A DNA stretch of 64,000 nucleotides from Typha latifolia. Its lineage: Eukaryota > Streptophyta > Magnoliopsida > Poales > Typhaceae. The translations under genes were made by a program, and so were the position numbers. Location of the stretch: NCBI GenBank assembly GCA_019914945.1, contig CM034110.1, forward strand, positions 1,183,001 to 1,247,000, in the 5' to 3' direction. Of this stretch, positions 46,512 through 59,339 are shown in pieces (position 1 is the stretch's first letter; each line of letters opens with the position of its first letter). The notes beneath the pieces are model-generated. The model made no database searches. It was not told the origin of the DNA and was given only the letters and a program-made list of their open reading frames with translations.

Positions 46512-49500
46512 TCATTCATCTTCAACTGCCTCATTGCCTTCATCAACAAGCATTATAGTCTCCAAATTCAGTTCATCAATTGAGAGATCAGCAAACTCCA
46601 ACATTCCTGCACTATTAAAGGAATCATAAGAATCTCCTCCAACATCCCACATCTTGGTCTCCTCTCTCAAATAATTTGGAAACATCCTTGATAGAAGGCG
46701 AAAATTAGTATGCACATATACTAAATCTTCAGCTCTTTGTGGAGTTATCTTGTTCCTTTTTAATGAATGGATGAAAGAATAGGTGCTCCAATTCCTCTCA
46801 CAACCTGAAGAAGAGCAAGGTTGCCCAAGTAATCGAAGAGCTAAATTCTGAAGAATAGGAGCAGAAGCACCATGAGCAGCCCACCATATGTTTGGATCAA
46901 ACTCGTTTCTATCTGCTATTGAATCATACTCAGCAAAACTTTTGGTTGATGTGGAGAAACTAGTATACTCTTGATATGCCATTTTTTGTTCTTCTGCATT
47001 TAGAAATAACCTTTTTAAGCATTTATTTCTCATATTAGAAATTTCCAAATCCTTATCCGGTGGTACACGATTTGGATCCTCTTGAATCCATAATGAGCTA
47101 TAATACCTATTAACATAATCATATAATTAGTAAGCAATAGCAATAAAAGAACAATAAAATTTTTAATCATAAGAGGACTATAGAAATTAAATTAACCTTG
47201 GATTCAAAGAATGTGCTAACCAATGTAATGGTGTATTGCTTTTATCCCATCTATCCACTAGGATCTTGTGCACCACTAAATAAAAAATAGATTCTTCGCC
47301 TTTTTTCTTGTTTTCATGCATAAATATGGCTGTCTTCACCTTTTCAATCATTGTATCCCACATTTTATATATCAAATGTAAGCATGGTTTATCTGTGTCT
47401 GCAACCCGTAGCATACTATATATAGGCTCTGTGAAGACAAGTATATATTCAATTTTATCCCACCAAATGTCATCAAGGACTTTATCTTTGACAAACTGTG
47501 CTTTGCCAATATCATCTTCCCTATAAGAACTCCATTTATCACTGATTACCATTGATTAAAGACCCTTCTTGATCTTTCTAAATCTTTTCAACATTATAAT
47601 CATCGAAGCAAAGCGAGTCTCCGCAATAGCAAGAAATTTTAAGTTGACAAATTCATTAAAAATAGCCAACCTCATTGAATGCTGCATGATGAAATTTTTT
47701 ATGCACATTACATCCCCTGCAATTACTGAAATCCAGCTACACTCATCAAACACAATCTCATTTGCCTCGGTGTTTTTTGCTACACATATGTTCTTCAAAG
47801 CTAGGTTGAGAGTGTGAACTACACATGGAGTCCAAAAAATGTGAGAAAATCTTGCTTCAAGAAGCATCTCTGCTGCCTTACAAACAGATGCATTATCTGT
47901 AACCACTTGGACTACATTATGAGATCCAACCTCTTCAATGATTTTAATGATCAAATTAGAGATAAAAAATGTCTTTATATTCTCCTTCACAATTCACAGC
48001 TCTCAAGAACATAAGCCCACTCTCAGTCACCGTTAAAAAATTTATAAGCGGCCTCCTCTATGCATCAGTCCAACCATCACATACAATACTCAGCCCTTTC
48101 TCTCCCCATGTGCTTCTAATAGGGTTTAGCAACATTTCAATATTTGCTCTCTCTTGTTGAAATAGTGTAGTTCTCAACATATTGTAGCCAGGGGGCATAA
48201 ATCTAGAAATATTATTATTTGCTACAAATTGAAAGGCTCTAACATATTGATGCAAATCTAGTATGAATACAATGTTTTGAAGAACAATCGACCAAGTAAT
48301 TAAAGTAAAATATAGTAAGCAATAACTGATAAAAAGTTAATTGATTAAAAAGAATCACTACTAGATAGAAAGAGAGAAAACCACTCAGGTAAGGCAGTAG
48401 CTTCCTCAACTCTCAAATAGGTACGTTGATAGTAGAAGGGCCTAAAATATGGTGTAAGGAAAGAATTTAGAGTTTAGTTTTACCAATAAATGGAATAGTA
48501 GTGCTTTTACTTTGAAACCATGTCCTTCTCTTCACGTCCGGGCACCCAAAGATTCTCTTTCACTACTGGAATCTTCTGGACAGCAGCGGTAACCAACAAA
48601 AAAAAAGTAGAGATTGAAGAAAAAGAGAGGTTTAGAGAGGAAGTAGAAGAGATTAGAGAAGAATCTTAAGACAGAGTAGAAGAAAGGGAGAGAAAGAAAG
48701 AGAGAGAGAGAGAGAAGAAGACCATAGGAGAGAAAATGATAGATTTCAAATAATTCTTATTCCAACTTGTCCTTATTTCTCATGCAATAACCCTTAAATA
48801 GGTTAACAACTTTAATTCTAGCTGATTCTAATAGAAACTTATTTTCTAATAGGACTCTAATTGATCATCTTACCTAAATTGATTGACCCAATTTAGGTAA
48901 TAAATCAATGTGGACATCCCCCACATATAAGCTTACCATAACTATCAATTGAGATTCTAATAGGAATTCATTTCCTAATAGGATCCTAATTGATTAAGTC
49001 TTACCTGAATTGACTAACCCAATTTAGGTAATAACTTAATACGGACATCCCCCGTATATAGGCTACCATATCTGTCAATTGACTAATCCAATTAATTATT
49101 TGAATTAAAAATCAACAATTAGACCAAAATTGGACTCGAGTAATTCTATTTTGGTCAAATTAAAGATGATGCCACATCACATAGTGAGAGTTTCTTGCCA
49201 GATGAAAAGGCAACCCAGCTGAATAAAACATTCTTGCAATCTCACAATATAATTGATTGCGAGCACTAGAATTAAATGACTTCTCAATAGGTGTTATTCC
49301 TATTGCTCTTTTTTTTCTTGATGTCCCTCCCATATCAAAACCTACACCTCCAACTGAGCTACTAGAAGATGCCGCTTGTCCAAATTTTGGCAAAGAAATT
49401 TGTTTAGGCATCGAATTTTTAATTCTCAACTCGGCCATATCAACCCTTTTCATTTCCATAACATGTTCACTACTCACTTTTGGACAACCTCTAATTCCAT

Positions 49501-49702
49501 GCCCACTAATTTTCAGTAAATGAGCCTTTACTCTATAATATGATCTCTTGTAGACTTGTTGACAATAATTGCATCTAAAATTATGATTTCCTCCACCTTC
49601 TTCCAATTTCTCCATCTTATTAACATATCTCCACAAGGGAGCATTATCATCCACAGAAGATGCAGTATTTTGACTAGAATCAGGATTATTTTTAGTATTC
49701 AT
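46512..49702 (-). pseudogene. hAT transposase, broken by two stops and a solo LTR
   Basis: Domains in order: BED zinc finger at 49702-49500 (FRCNYCQQVYKRSYYRVKAH), the DUF659 part (48247-47990, IVCDGWTDA and VQVVTDNASVCKAAE), the catalytic middle (47552-47187, VISDKWSSYREDD) and the C-terminal dimerisation domain at 46950-46700 (RNWSTYSFIHSLKRNKI). One intron is likely at about 47105-47198. In-frame stops at 48058-48060 (TAG) and 47556-47558 (TAA) stand where the family has Gln. An LTR is inserted after LARNSHY; across it the reading resumes as VRAFQF. The enzyme cannot be made. Confidence 0.9.
48248..49179 (-). mobile_element. Solo LTR (932 bp) in the hAT transposase, same family as 21501-22430
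   Basis: On the minus strand it runs from TGATGTGGCATCATC to GATTTGCATCA. The flanks are CATAT (48243-48247) and CATAG (49180-49184), 4 of 5 bases equal. Sequence and length match the copy in the SIRE-like element. Confidence 0.88.
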
Positions 49703-49799
49703 TTTTCGTCAACCGCAATAAAACTACATTAGTAAAGAGATATGTATTAGCAGATTAACAATTTAACAGATAGAGATTAGAGAAGCTTTAATCTAATTT

Positions 49800-50147
49800 A
49801 ACAATTTAATAATAGAGACAGCGAGAGAGAATGAAAGAGAGAGAGACAGTGAGACAGAGAGAGAATGAGAGAAAGAGAGAGATAATGAGAGAAAGGGAGG
49901 GAGGGAGGGAGAAAGAGACAGAGAGAGAGACAGCGAGAGAGAGAGAGTGAGAGATAGGGAGAGAGGGAGGAAGAGACAGAGAGAGAAACAGAGAGAGTGA
50001 GACAGTGAGAGAGAGAGAGAGAGAAAGAGAGAAATAAAGAGAGAGAAAGAGAGAGAGGAGAGAGAATAAGAGGAGGGAGGGAGGAAGATACATGGAGAGA
50101 GAGAGACAGGGAGGGCAGGAGGGAAGGAGAGACAGAGAGAGAGTGAA

Positions 50148-50187
<40 letters not shown>

Positions 50188-50375
50188 AGAGGAGGAAGAG
50201 ACAGAGAGAGGGACAGTAAGAGAGAGACAGCGAGAGAGAGAGAGAGGGAGGAAGAGACAGAGAATGTGAGAGAGAGAGAGGGAGGGAGGAAGATACAGGG
50301 AAAGAGAGACAGAGACAGGGAGGGCATGGAGGGAGGGAGGGAGGGAGGGAGGGAGGAAGAGACAGAGACAGGGAG
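49800..50375. repeat. Purine-rich (GA)n tract of about 575 bp
   Basis: Degenerate GAGA/GGGAGG repeats fill most of the 5' non-coding part of the hAT element. The long open frames on both strands encode only Ser/Leu or Arg/Glu runs and are not genes. Confidence 0.9.
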
Positions 50376-50876
50376 AGACAAGAACCTGCGTCCTCGCCGT
50401 GCTCAGCTCGCCGCACTCGCTCTGTCGGTCGTTGCACTCGCTCAGCAACCCGTCACGCCTCGGATCGTCGCTCGGCAGCTGCTCGAGGGTTTTAGGGCTT
50501 CGATCGAATCGAACGATTCCGTCACTCAACAGTGAAGGTAAGGTTTTATTATCGGGTTTGGATCCGGGTTAATAACATTTGACTGAACCCAACCCGACTC
50601 GTTAAACAATATCTAAAATACCGCCTGTGTCCCCGCCCGTGTCCCAACAGTGTATGATTTTCTTTTCTTTTTTTTGGGAAACTCTGGACACGTGTCCCAC
50701 ACGTGTCCGTGTCCGACACGTGTCCATGCTTCATAGATGCAAACACTAACCATTATAATAAAGACATTTAATACTGCATTACACAGAAAAGAAAATAGAC
50801 GCCCATCTGTAAGTACTAAGTGGTTGAAAGAAGCAGCAGTAAGCATTCATCAGTTGATAAAATTAAAATAAACACC

Positions 50877-53800
50877 TCATTTCTCGTCTAACAAGAGGGC
50901 CGTGCATGATAGAAGCGCCGACAATTCTTCCTGTGTTGCATATCCAAAACCTTGCCATCTTATTCTTCCAAGCCGATCAAGCAGAAAAATATATCTTCAT
51001 GGGAACAAAACAGTTACCTTTTCAGATAAAATATGTATAAATATACTCAGCTCTCTATGTAGCAAATTAACTAAATTGAAGGAAATATTACCCAGTAAGA
51101 AGATTCAATATGTGTAACTTCTTCCTAAAATCATAGTGATCTCCAAAGGCATAAACAATGTGTCTCTGTGGATTACTGGATTTATTCATCATCTTGAGAA
51201 ATATGTGCCTTACTGGACCCAGTGACAATAACCAAGAATCTATAAATGATACCTGAGAAGTGACGGATCACCCAATGCTCAGTAATTTTTTAAATACTTG
51301 GTCGCTTGGTGCTAAGAAAATATTAAAAGCACTGAATACGAATAATTGGACAACACCGCAGATTAAGCTATCAAAGACGAGAGCTTAAACATGCACTACT
51401 GGAAGTAAAATGCAAATTTTCATCAAACCAATGTATTACTCTTCATAAGTGAAGTAACACAAAAAGTAGAAATTTCAAGGTTACAAAATTTCATAAATTT
51501 CTCAAGTGCCAAGGAACAAAATGTGCTCCATACTACTTGTTTAAAGTTCAAATTTAAAAAAGTAGGCAACTGAATTGAGAATTGAACTTTTTAATCACCT
51601 CATATATTTGAACTTTCCTATCAGCACTGAATGAATCCAGAAAAGGAAGACTCCATGATTCTGCCATTCTCTGTCAAGGCAATAGAGATGTAGAGTAAGT
51701 TACACCTAACATTCCAACTTTTCCAACCTTTTCAGTTTTACAAAGTCTTGGGATTATGGGAGCTTATGAACAAATAGCATGTCATAAGACACCAAGCAAC
51801 CTAGTAAGCTAGCACCCAATCTAAGAGTTAATTAGTAAGAAAAGATCTAATATTATAGGATGAGTTCCTCATTTCCTCATACCTGTGAGCTTGCACGAAA
51901 GGAAAGACAGAGCAATGATGCACACGGAGTAGGCACTTCACTGGCATCAGTTACATTTTCAGTGGAAGTAACAGGTAACTTTAACCTTCTATTGTCAGGG
52001 AAGTTTGCATCTAGATCAGGAAACTTAACAGCTACCACTGACGGAATTATAGTTTTATTTGCCAATGCAACCTGCATAACAACATATAAAGTGATGAATA
52101 TTTCCTGTGGCCATGTGACATATCACTCTATACTATCATTCATAATGGATATTGTTTTTCGTTACTAGAGACATGAATGATCTGGAAGATACAGTTCGAG
52201 CAGAAAACTTCAAATAGATATATACCTAATCACATAGGCACATTGTGTTATTTTAAACCTTCAGCATGTAATTTGTAAATCCAGCATGACTTAGTGGTAC
52301 AATAACCAGAAACAGGCCCTTTCTTCCTAATGTTAGTAGCTATAAATTCAATATTCTGGAAAGCTGCAAAGTTCAGATCCAAGTCCTGTTCTCTTTCTTA
52401 AGTATCAAGGACCTATAATGTAGTTGATGCACATGCTCTCTGAGAAATAAACATACTTGACTTTGATATGTCTGAGAGAGAGAGATGAGCTAAAACCTAG
52501 CCTTATTGGAAGCTCAATCCTTCAGAAAAAACCAAAGATGGAGATCTGCTTCAAGAATCTACCCACTAGTAGTGGACTACAAATGTAGAACAGATCCAAT
52601 AGAAAATTTATGTGATTTAGAGTTTCCTTGCGTATGCATAATCAGACTCAAAAATAGACAGCAGATACTGTCATCCTAAGCAAAAGGTGATGATCTTCTT
52701 ATTATCTGTACATATGAATATATATTTGGGGAAAATAATTTCGCTCCCTCCTTTTTATGTTATTTCGTTTCGACCCCTCCTTTTTTCACTTATCAAAATT
52801 GATCCCTGCTTTTTATATTTACTATCTACTAAACCCATTGTCGTTAATTTCCATCACAAAGACTGACTAACATTCAAGTCAAACTAATGCAGGGTACTCA
52901 AACTACTAGTATCCCCTTAGATATTTATACCCACTAGTAAATCCAAACTCGTTTATTAAATTAAAAAAATCCTCCCAAACCTTTCTTCCCCAAGTGTACT
53001 CCTCTTATTTACTAATGAAAACCCTCTTAAACCTTTCCTCCCCAACCATGCTCCTCACTAACAATGCTCCTCTCATTCACTAGAGAGAATCCTCTCAAAA
53101 ATCTTCCTGTAAGTCTTCCTTTCCAATCGTGCTATTCTTCAAATGCCCTAAAGGGAAGAAATGATAAGGATGAAAAGATATACAACCAAATTAGTAAAGT
53201 ATCATTGGCAATTTGATATTTTAGAAGTTATATTTTAAAATATATATTCATTAAAAAATATCATTCTGTCCAGTTCCGCTGGATTAAAGTTAATCTGAGG
53301 GTTCTTTTTAAAGACTTACAATGAAAAGTAAGGGTCGATTTAGACAGGTAAAAAAAGAGAGGTCAAAATGGAAATAATGCAAAAAAAGAGGGGCGAAATT
53401 GAATTTTTTTTTCCATATATATTTACATAGCATTTTGCGAAGTGATTGATTTCCTTGTCTTCTTGGATATGTCAAATCATATCTGGTCCAATTAATAAAT
53501 GGATTTTCCTTTTAAGATCCATACCCATCTTAACCAGATTCGGAAGAAATAATGCAATGCATAATCCAAAACCACTTGCATCCTTATACAACCTAATATG
53601 CATGCTTAATAATAGATTATGGTACTAGATAGAACGAAATAAATAAGGCCTAAATGGCAATCACTATATCATTTAGTTTCAAGTTATGATCCTGCAGCCA
53701 TCACCTGCTTGTTGAGATCACAAAGACAAAATACTCCAATTCCAAATACTACAAGAGCAAAGAGAATGAGTATATATCCCATATATGCTATATGCAGCAA

Positions 53801-56800
53801 TTTAAGTCAATTCCACAATAAATAACTACTTTCTATGAAGCATGCATATCAAGAGCACCCAATGACTCAAATTATGTCCATCCACCTCATACCAAATTCC
53901 TTGTGGATGACCATCAATACATACTTGTGAGATGTGACAAGCAGAAAAAACAGAAATAATTAGTTCAGGGTATGCATAATAATATGAGAATTTTCACCCA
54001 CTTCCTTACATATATAACAGAAATATTCAAATATAAGTTTGTGCGGATGATAATTTTCTAAAAGCAGGAACTTACATATATCAGAATCTAGTTCGTATGA
54101 TAGTAATGCAAGCCTAAGTACCAGAAAAAAACACACCTTACCACCAGTTTTACGAATCTCTGATATGTCAGCGAAGTATCCTCTACTTAATTCATCTGAA
54201 CTGCACTAGAACATTTTAAAACTCATTATTAATCTTCTGCTTAAAGAACATAGTGATATATATTCTGAAGAAGTAGTACTAAATTCTGAAAATAAAGTAA
54301 AGAAAGTAAGAAGAAAAGGCAATATGACAAAGCAAAAAAGAAGAAACATATGCAAATCAAAACCTAAAATTTCTGAACTTAAACCAAATTGTATGAGTTG
54401 TGCGATGCATTCTTAGTTTCTTACTTCAATTGCACAATAATAAGCAAGTTGTGATCAGAGAGGTAACAAATGGAACAAGAAGCAATCAAAGAGTATAGAA
54501 GTAATTTTGTTGAAAACTTCATGATTTGAGCATGAATCTTATGCAAACTTCGAGCCCAAATTTAAGTGGGGTCCAAATATTATTAATAATGAATTAATTG
54601 TAAAATTTAAAAAAAAAACTAAAGAGAACTTTAATGTCATATATTCATTCATTCAAATTCATGAAAAGAAGTGAATGAAAATTAGCTTTAAAGTGACTCA
54701 TGGCAATGAAAAATTAAAAAAATGAATTTAGTACCACATTGACCAAGGTTCAAAAAAATTGGGATCGGTCTTCCGAAAAAACAATACGTATCAGCCATAT
54801 CGGATCAGATTTTTCTAATTACATAAAATTCTAAATATTATTTAAAAATATAAAAAATTCTAAAAATTTAGAAAACATAACAAAAAAAATTAAAAAAAAT
54901 AATAATTACTCACATATGAGCCCTAGAAAATAAACAAAGGCACTAACTTACTCAAAAATCAAAACTTCGATATATATCAAACTGGCTCTCATAAATCCTT
55001 GTGGTCATCGTTATCATAATCACCATAAGTTTATAAACAATGATTTTAAGATCTAATGCTCCAAAGAGTAATTGTATCATATTATTCATATCAAATGAGT
55101 TAATTTTTCTGAGAAGGATAATAATTAATATGTAAATTTTGTGTCTGAGGATACTGAGGAAGATAATAACCAACATATGGATCATATAATAATTTCAAAC
55201 AATGAATACTTTATGAACCAAAGTTTGTTGGAGTTTGTCAAAATTCGTTGTAGCTAGATCTCTCTGTTAGAAAGTGAGTGAGAAGAAAAGGAAAAATGAG
55301 TGAACGAGAAAAAAAGAGAAAGTGAGACAAAAAGAGTAAAGAAAGAAAGAGAAAGAGCTTGGGGACATCAAGTATTGATGTCCCCAAGTTGGATCTAGGT
55401 CAAATCTATAATGGATCTAGCCCAGTTTAATTTAAACCGGCCGATCCCGATCCGAATCGACTGATCCTGGCCGATCCCAGTCAAATGACTAGAATCGAGC
55501 CTAGATCGGGATCAAGATCGGCCAATCCTGATTCGGATCAGAATTGGCCGATCTGACGAACCTTGACATTGACTATTTGTAAACTGTTAGTAGAATACAT
55601 AAAGTACTAAGTTCTATTTGGGCTTTGGGCCCCAAGAGATATTCATTTTTATAGATAAAATAATCTATGCAAATCAACTCACACACGTGCGCTGCCTCGC
55701 CCAGCTCAGCTCAGCTTAGTTTAGTAGACCCAAACTAGTTTTTGTCTGATTTAATTTTAGTTCAATTAACTTCCGCCATTACCTCGATAGGTGCTTTGAC
55801 TATCCGGTGATCGATTATGGAAGTCAATTTCGATTGTGGTTGCTTCTATTAACAGTGACAAATGCTTCCTTTCGGCGGAAGCAATCAGAATTTTGCACTT
55901 TTTTGTCATAGCTTTTCAACTCTATAAATAGGATAGAAGTTTGCATAAGAACTGATTCAATTGATCTGTACATTTTCAAATCCTCTGCTACTATATTAAG
56001 AGAAAAGTACTGCACTATTCTGGTTTGGCAAGCACTCAAATAGCAATTTCTTTCATGTGCAAAATAGTTATTTTATCCTGGGAGATCGACGCCCATTATT
56101 CCAAAATTAATAAGTGAATAGCGAATTGGTCTTAAGGAGATAGTATTAAACAATAGACTTGACTTATACAGAATATTACATTTTGTAATCTATAAATTTA
56201 TTTCATTAATTTTATTACTATTATTGGATTGAATTTTGTGACTGTTTGAATCAAATTTCGCCAACAAATCTTTTCAAAGGATCTTTGTTCGGATTATTGA
56301 TGATCATTTTCTCATATCTAGGTACCAAGTTGAATTTTTCTCTTTCCACTTTAATACACCCTTCTTGTTGTTCATAAGCTTAATTCACTATAATTAGGTT
56401 TACATAATCTTTAAATCAAATCAATGCCCAAATTTCTATCCTATAGTGAATAATACTAATGCTTCATTGCATCATAAATTATTAAATTAAATATAATCTT
56501 GTATCTTATGGCCCATTTTGCATATATGCAGGGCCATGACCAACATATTGCTTCTTCTTATTCAAACAAAAACCTTAGATTAGCATATAAGTTCCAGCCT
56601 TAATAATGATGCCTATAACCGACTCACCTCTAATACTTAAAACCTGATTCAACAAACAGAACTATAAGCATTTTTAAATCTTTACTTGTAACTGAACCAA
56701 AAAAAATCTCAATTGCCATATTCTTAGTAAACTAAACACTGTGAATAGCAAAATGGATCTTGTATCTCAAGATCAAAAAGAGTTAACAGGAGGAAAAAAA

Positions 56801-57078
56801 CTCACAGCCTCGCCTTCTCCTTCTCGATGGCTTCTTTACTGCCTATCTGGAAAGGTAAGAATGACAATTGAAGCATTAGCCAAGCTAAATTGAGAAAAAA
56901 AATGAAGAAAACTGAAAGGTATTATTAGACATGGGAAAAGGACCTTGTAAAGATCGAGGAAACTACGAGAAGGCACATAGAGCATGGGATCGAGGAGAAA
57001 AGATTTCTCCAGCGAGTAAGAGGACAGAGAGGTGATGGTGGAAGAACGAATAGCTAAGCGCCTTAGCATCATGGCCAT
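50877..57078 (-). CDS. ATP10: Mitochondrial ATP synthase assembly factor ATP10, seven exons, intact
   Basis: Coding exons 56944-57078, 56806-56846, 54137-54200, 51883-52071, 51599-51670, 51092-51252 and 50877-50994 join in phase into 259 residues. The N-terminus (MAMMLRRLAIRSSTI) is Arg/Ser-rich like a mitochondrial presequence. Then come a charged helix (IGSKEAIEKEKARL), RGYFADISEIRKTGGK, the conserved KFPDLD and CLSFRASSQ segments, FIDSWLL, and near the C-terminus YIFLLDRLGRIRWQGFG, all in the order of plant ATP10 homologues. In yeast Atp10 assists assembly of the Fo sector (subunit 6); a mitochondrial inner-membrane role is inferred. No stop or frameshift is seen. Introns 2 and 3 hold MITEs. 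Confidence 0.92.
52728..53415. mobile_element. MITE in ATP10 intron 3, Mutator-like by target duplication
   Basis: Inverted ends of about 70 bp (GGGGAAAATAATTTCGCTCC against reverse-complemented GGAAAAAAAAATTCAATTTCG, then GACCCC/GACCTC stretches) are flanked by 9-10 bp TATATATTT repeats (52719-52727 and 53416-53424). The AT-rich duplication could be partly chance. Confidence 0.65.
54744..55565. mobile_element. MITE in ATP10 intron 2 with 8-bp target duplication
   Basis: The ends are CAAGGTTC and GAACCTTG, with an exact 8-bp duplication ACATTGAC (54736-54743 and 55566-55573). Subterminal GGCCGATC/GATCGGCC motifs are dense at 55420-55560. The TSD size favours hAT origin. No coding sequence. 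Confidence 0.85.
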
Positions 57079-57817
57079 CACTGCGAAGCAGTTTGAGAAT
57101 AACTCAAGTTATATACTTGTATTACCTTTATACAACTATGAAAATGAAAAATGCTTCAAGTAATATGTTACACGTTTTTTTTGTAAATTACACTTTACTT
57201 TTTTGGTTTGACTCAATTGCACAAAACCCATATAATTTAAGTATTTAACCCTCTTGTGGTAAGACTAAAATGCAACTATTGGTCTCCTGCTATCACGACC
57301 CTCATGCACAACAGACCCAACTTGTTGAATAGGAAGATTTTTGTAATGCATCTCAATGAAAACGTTTAGATGTGAGGAATACAAAAAAAAAAAGAAACCC
57401 TCATCCCACGTACGCCCATTATTTATGGTTCTACTCTAGTAGGCTTAGAATCATTCATCCATTGCCATCTTTGACCACTATCACTTACCATCCTTCTCAT
57501 ATTGTCACACAAAAAGAGACAACAAAGGATTCCTAAACAAATCTAGATGCTTGACAAAGCTAATTAGAGTTAGACAAAGGCTTTCCATGAATGATCTCAT
57601 GAATGTAGTCAATGTATAAGTATCATATTATTCAGTATAAACAGACCAAAAGAAATATATCAGGAATCAAGGTAGACCTTTTTGTCAAGAAAACGAGAAG
57701 TTAGGAACTAAGAGGAAAGCAACTCTATATATGTTAAGGGGTGTTGTCTATTATGATAAGTACTACTTTAAGGAGACTTTCATTTCACCATTATAAAGGA
57801 AAAAAACTTGCCAGCTT
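57079..57817. other. ATP10 upstream region
   Basis: No gene seen. The ATP10 promoter and 5' UTR should be in the first few hundred bases. TATACTTGTATTACC near 57112 offers no clear TATA box. Confidence 0.35.
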
Positions 57818-58151
57818 TCAGTAAGTTCTGCTAACAGTAAGCTTCGGTAACAGGCCTAATGAGCAGACAATGAACTCTTTCTCATTTAGAACACCAGCTG
57901 CAACATCAATCTGCAATTAAAATCCAAAGGCCACAAGCAATTAATAAGATCTATAATGACATATAGAATGCAATTCAAAACTGCCTTTCAACCTGACATC
58001 ACACTCTATATCACAAAATTGACAACATTATTTCTAAAACCAGTCCTGAAAACGAATATCCACCTTTAGTCTTGACATTTGATCTCTGAAATTCTCACAA
58101 AGCACATAGTCCTGACAAGCAAAACCAGCATCAAATTTACTCCCAGGATAT
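57818..58151 (-). pseudogene. Two exon-like pieces of an unrecognised gene
   Basis: Piece one is 58064-58151 (YPGSKFDAGFACQDYVL ... MSRLK), between ATCTCAG and GTGGATATT. Piece two is 57818-57910 (IDVAAGVLNEKEFIVCSLG ... TVSRTY, stop), after TTAATTGCAG. They join in phase into about 60 residues of a C-terminus. I do not recognise the family and see no upstream exons, so this may be a gene remnant or a 5'-incomplete gene. Calling it broken is a guess. Confidence 0.35.
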
Positions 58152-58239
58152 CTGAGATAGTAATATTACATCTGAGCATTGTGAGAATTCGATTTGAGAA
58201 ACATGATTGAGAAATAAAACAATTTAATCCTTGGCGACA

Positions 58240-58640
58240 GCGGAAGCTAACCGTGAAGGGAGAGGGCTCTCGAAGTAGAAGGCAAGCTCGAGGTAGAGAA
58301 GAGGAGGCGGAGGCGGATGTTGGAGATGGCGGAGAGGCGGATGTTGGAGACGGCTGAGACACGGTAGCTTAGCGACGGCAGAGAGGCGGAGCTTGATGAC
58401 GGAGGTAGAGGGATGGTCAAAAGGAGCATAGAGTGGCAGGTGAAGAGGAAAGGGAGGCGGAGCTTGGCGAAGAGGCGGAGGTGGAGGCGGAGCTTGGCAA
58501 AGAGGTGGTAGCTTGGCAAAGAGGTGGTGGCTTGGCGACAGAGGAGATGAAGATGGTGCTCAGCTCTCGTCAATGGCTGCTAGGGCTAAGAGACGAGACG
58601 ATGGGATGTCGAGACGAAGAAAAGACTGAAAGAGGAGCAA
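58240..58640. repeat. GC-rich repeats around GCTTGGCGAAGAGGCGGAG
   Basis: Several diverged tandem copies of a GAGGCGGAG(C/G)TTGGC unit, some separated by GATGTTGGAGA blocks. Open frames on both strands are low-complexity artefacts. Confidence 0.6.
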
Positions 58641-58644
58641 TAGT

Positions 58645-58897
58645 CTAAAGGGTCGGGTTCTAGCGGGTAACCGGGTAGGATATATAACATAAGTAAATTA
58701 TTTATAATTTATGCATGTAAACGGATATCTAAGATCTATCCATATTTGGAAAATCATATCCGACCCACATTCGTATGCGAATATTTTTTAAAAACCTGAC
58801 CGCAACCAAATCTGTATCTGGATCAGATAGAATTTTCCAACCTAAATTCGGTCCAGATCAGGTCAGCTTAGATCTAATCCAACCTGTTTCACCCCTA
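58645..58897. mobile_element. Right end of a hAT-like element
   Basis: The stretch ends CCTGTTTCACCCCTA, a hAT-type terminus (reverse complement TAGGGGTGAAACAGG), preceded by GGGTCGGGTT and GATCAGGTCAG-type subterminal motifs. The left end was not located. Confidence 0.45.
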
Positions 58898-59231
58898 ATA
58901 TTGACGGATGCAATTCAATTAGGCTCTTTGACGAATCGAATTTGGGGAGTGAGCATAACCAAATCCATATTATAGTTGGTATTAGAATATAATGTATGAC
59001 CAAGGCATTAGGGCTATCAAACTAATCAAGCCAGCTTGAGATCGACTCCATGAGGATAGACGTGATCATTAGGCGGGCCGGGCTTTTCGGGCTAACCGGG
59101 CTTAAGTATTTGTTCACGGCCCGACCCACTAATCACTCGAGCCAGGCCGGGCTAGAATAGTCTAGCCCGTTATCGCCCGTCGGCCCGTGAGATATCGGGC
59201 TAGCTAGGCCGGGCTCTGCCGATTAAGATTT

Positions 59232-59306
59232 TCAACGGCGAGTTCTCATTACAAAGAGAAAATTTTCTGGCTTGAAGTCGTGGTGGATTACGCCATGTCG
59301 GTGACT
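59232..59306 (-). pseudogene. Captured fragment of a calcium-dependent protein kinase-like gene
   Basis: The minus strand reads HRHGVIHHDFKPENFLF, matching the kinase catalytic loop HRDLKPENFLF of CDPKs (Arg and Leu replaced). After a one-base frame change it reads NENSPLK, the expected next residues. Only about 25 codons are present. The frameshift and changed catalytic loop exclude function. Confidence 0.7.
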
Positions 59307-59339
59307 CGGCTCACGTGAACGCTCACTAACTCCATCCGG

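Larger units (their letters stand above)
46107..50736 (-). mobile_element. Full-length hAT transposon with GGACACG subterminal repeats
   Basis: The termini are CAATGAAGCATGGACACG and CGTGTCCATGCTTCATAG, with an exact 8-bp target duplication ATGCAAAC (46099-46106 and 50737-50744). Both ends carry clustered GGACACG/CGTGTCC motifs (46118-46205 and 50620-50725), likely transposase-binding sites. The transposase is on the minus strand and broken. A solo LTR (48248-49179) is nested inside. The right end lies about 140 bp downstream of the ATP10 stop codon. Confidence 0.93.

Noticed and set aside
49793..50535. Long open frames of Ser/Leu or Arg/Glu repeats on both strands
   Set aside because: They are translations of a degenerate (GA)n tract inside the hAT element; no domain and no start or splice context.
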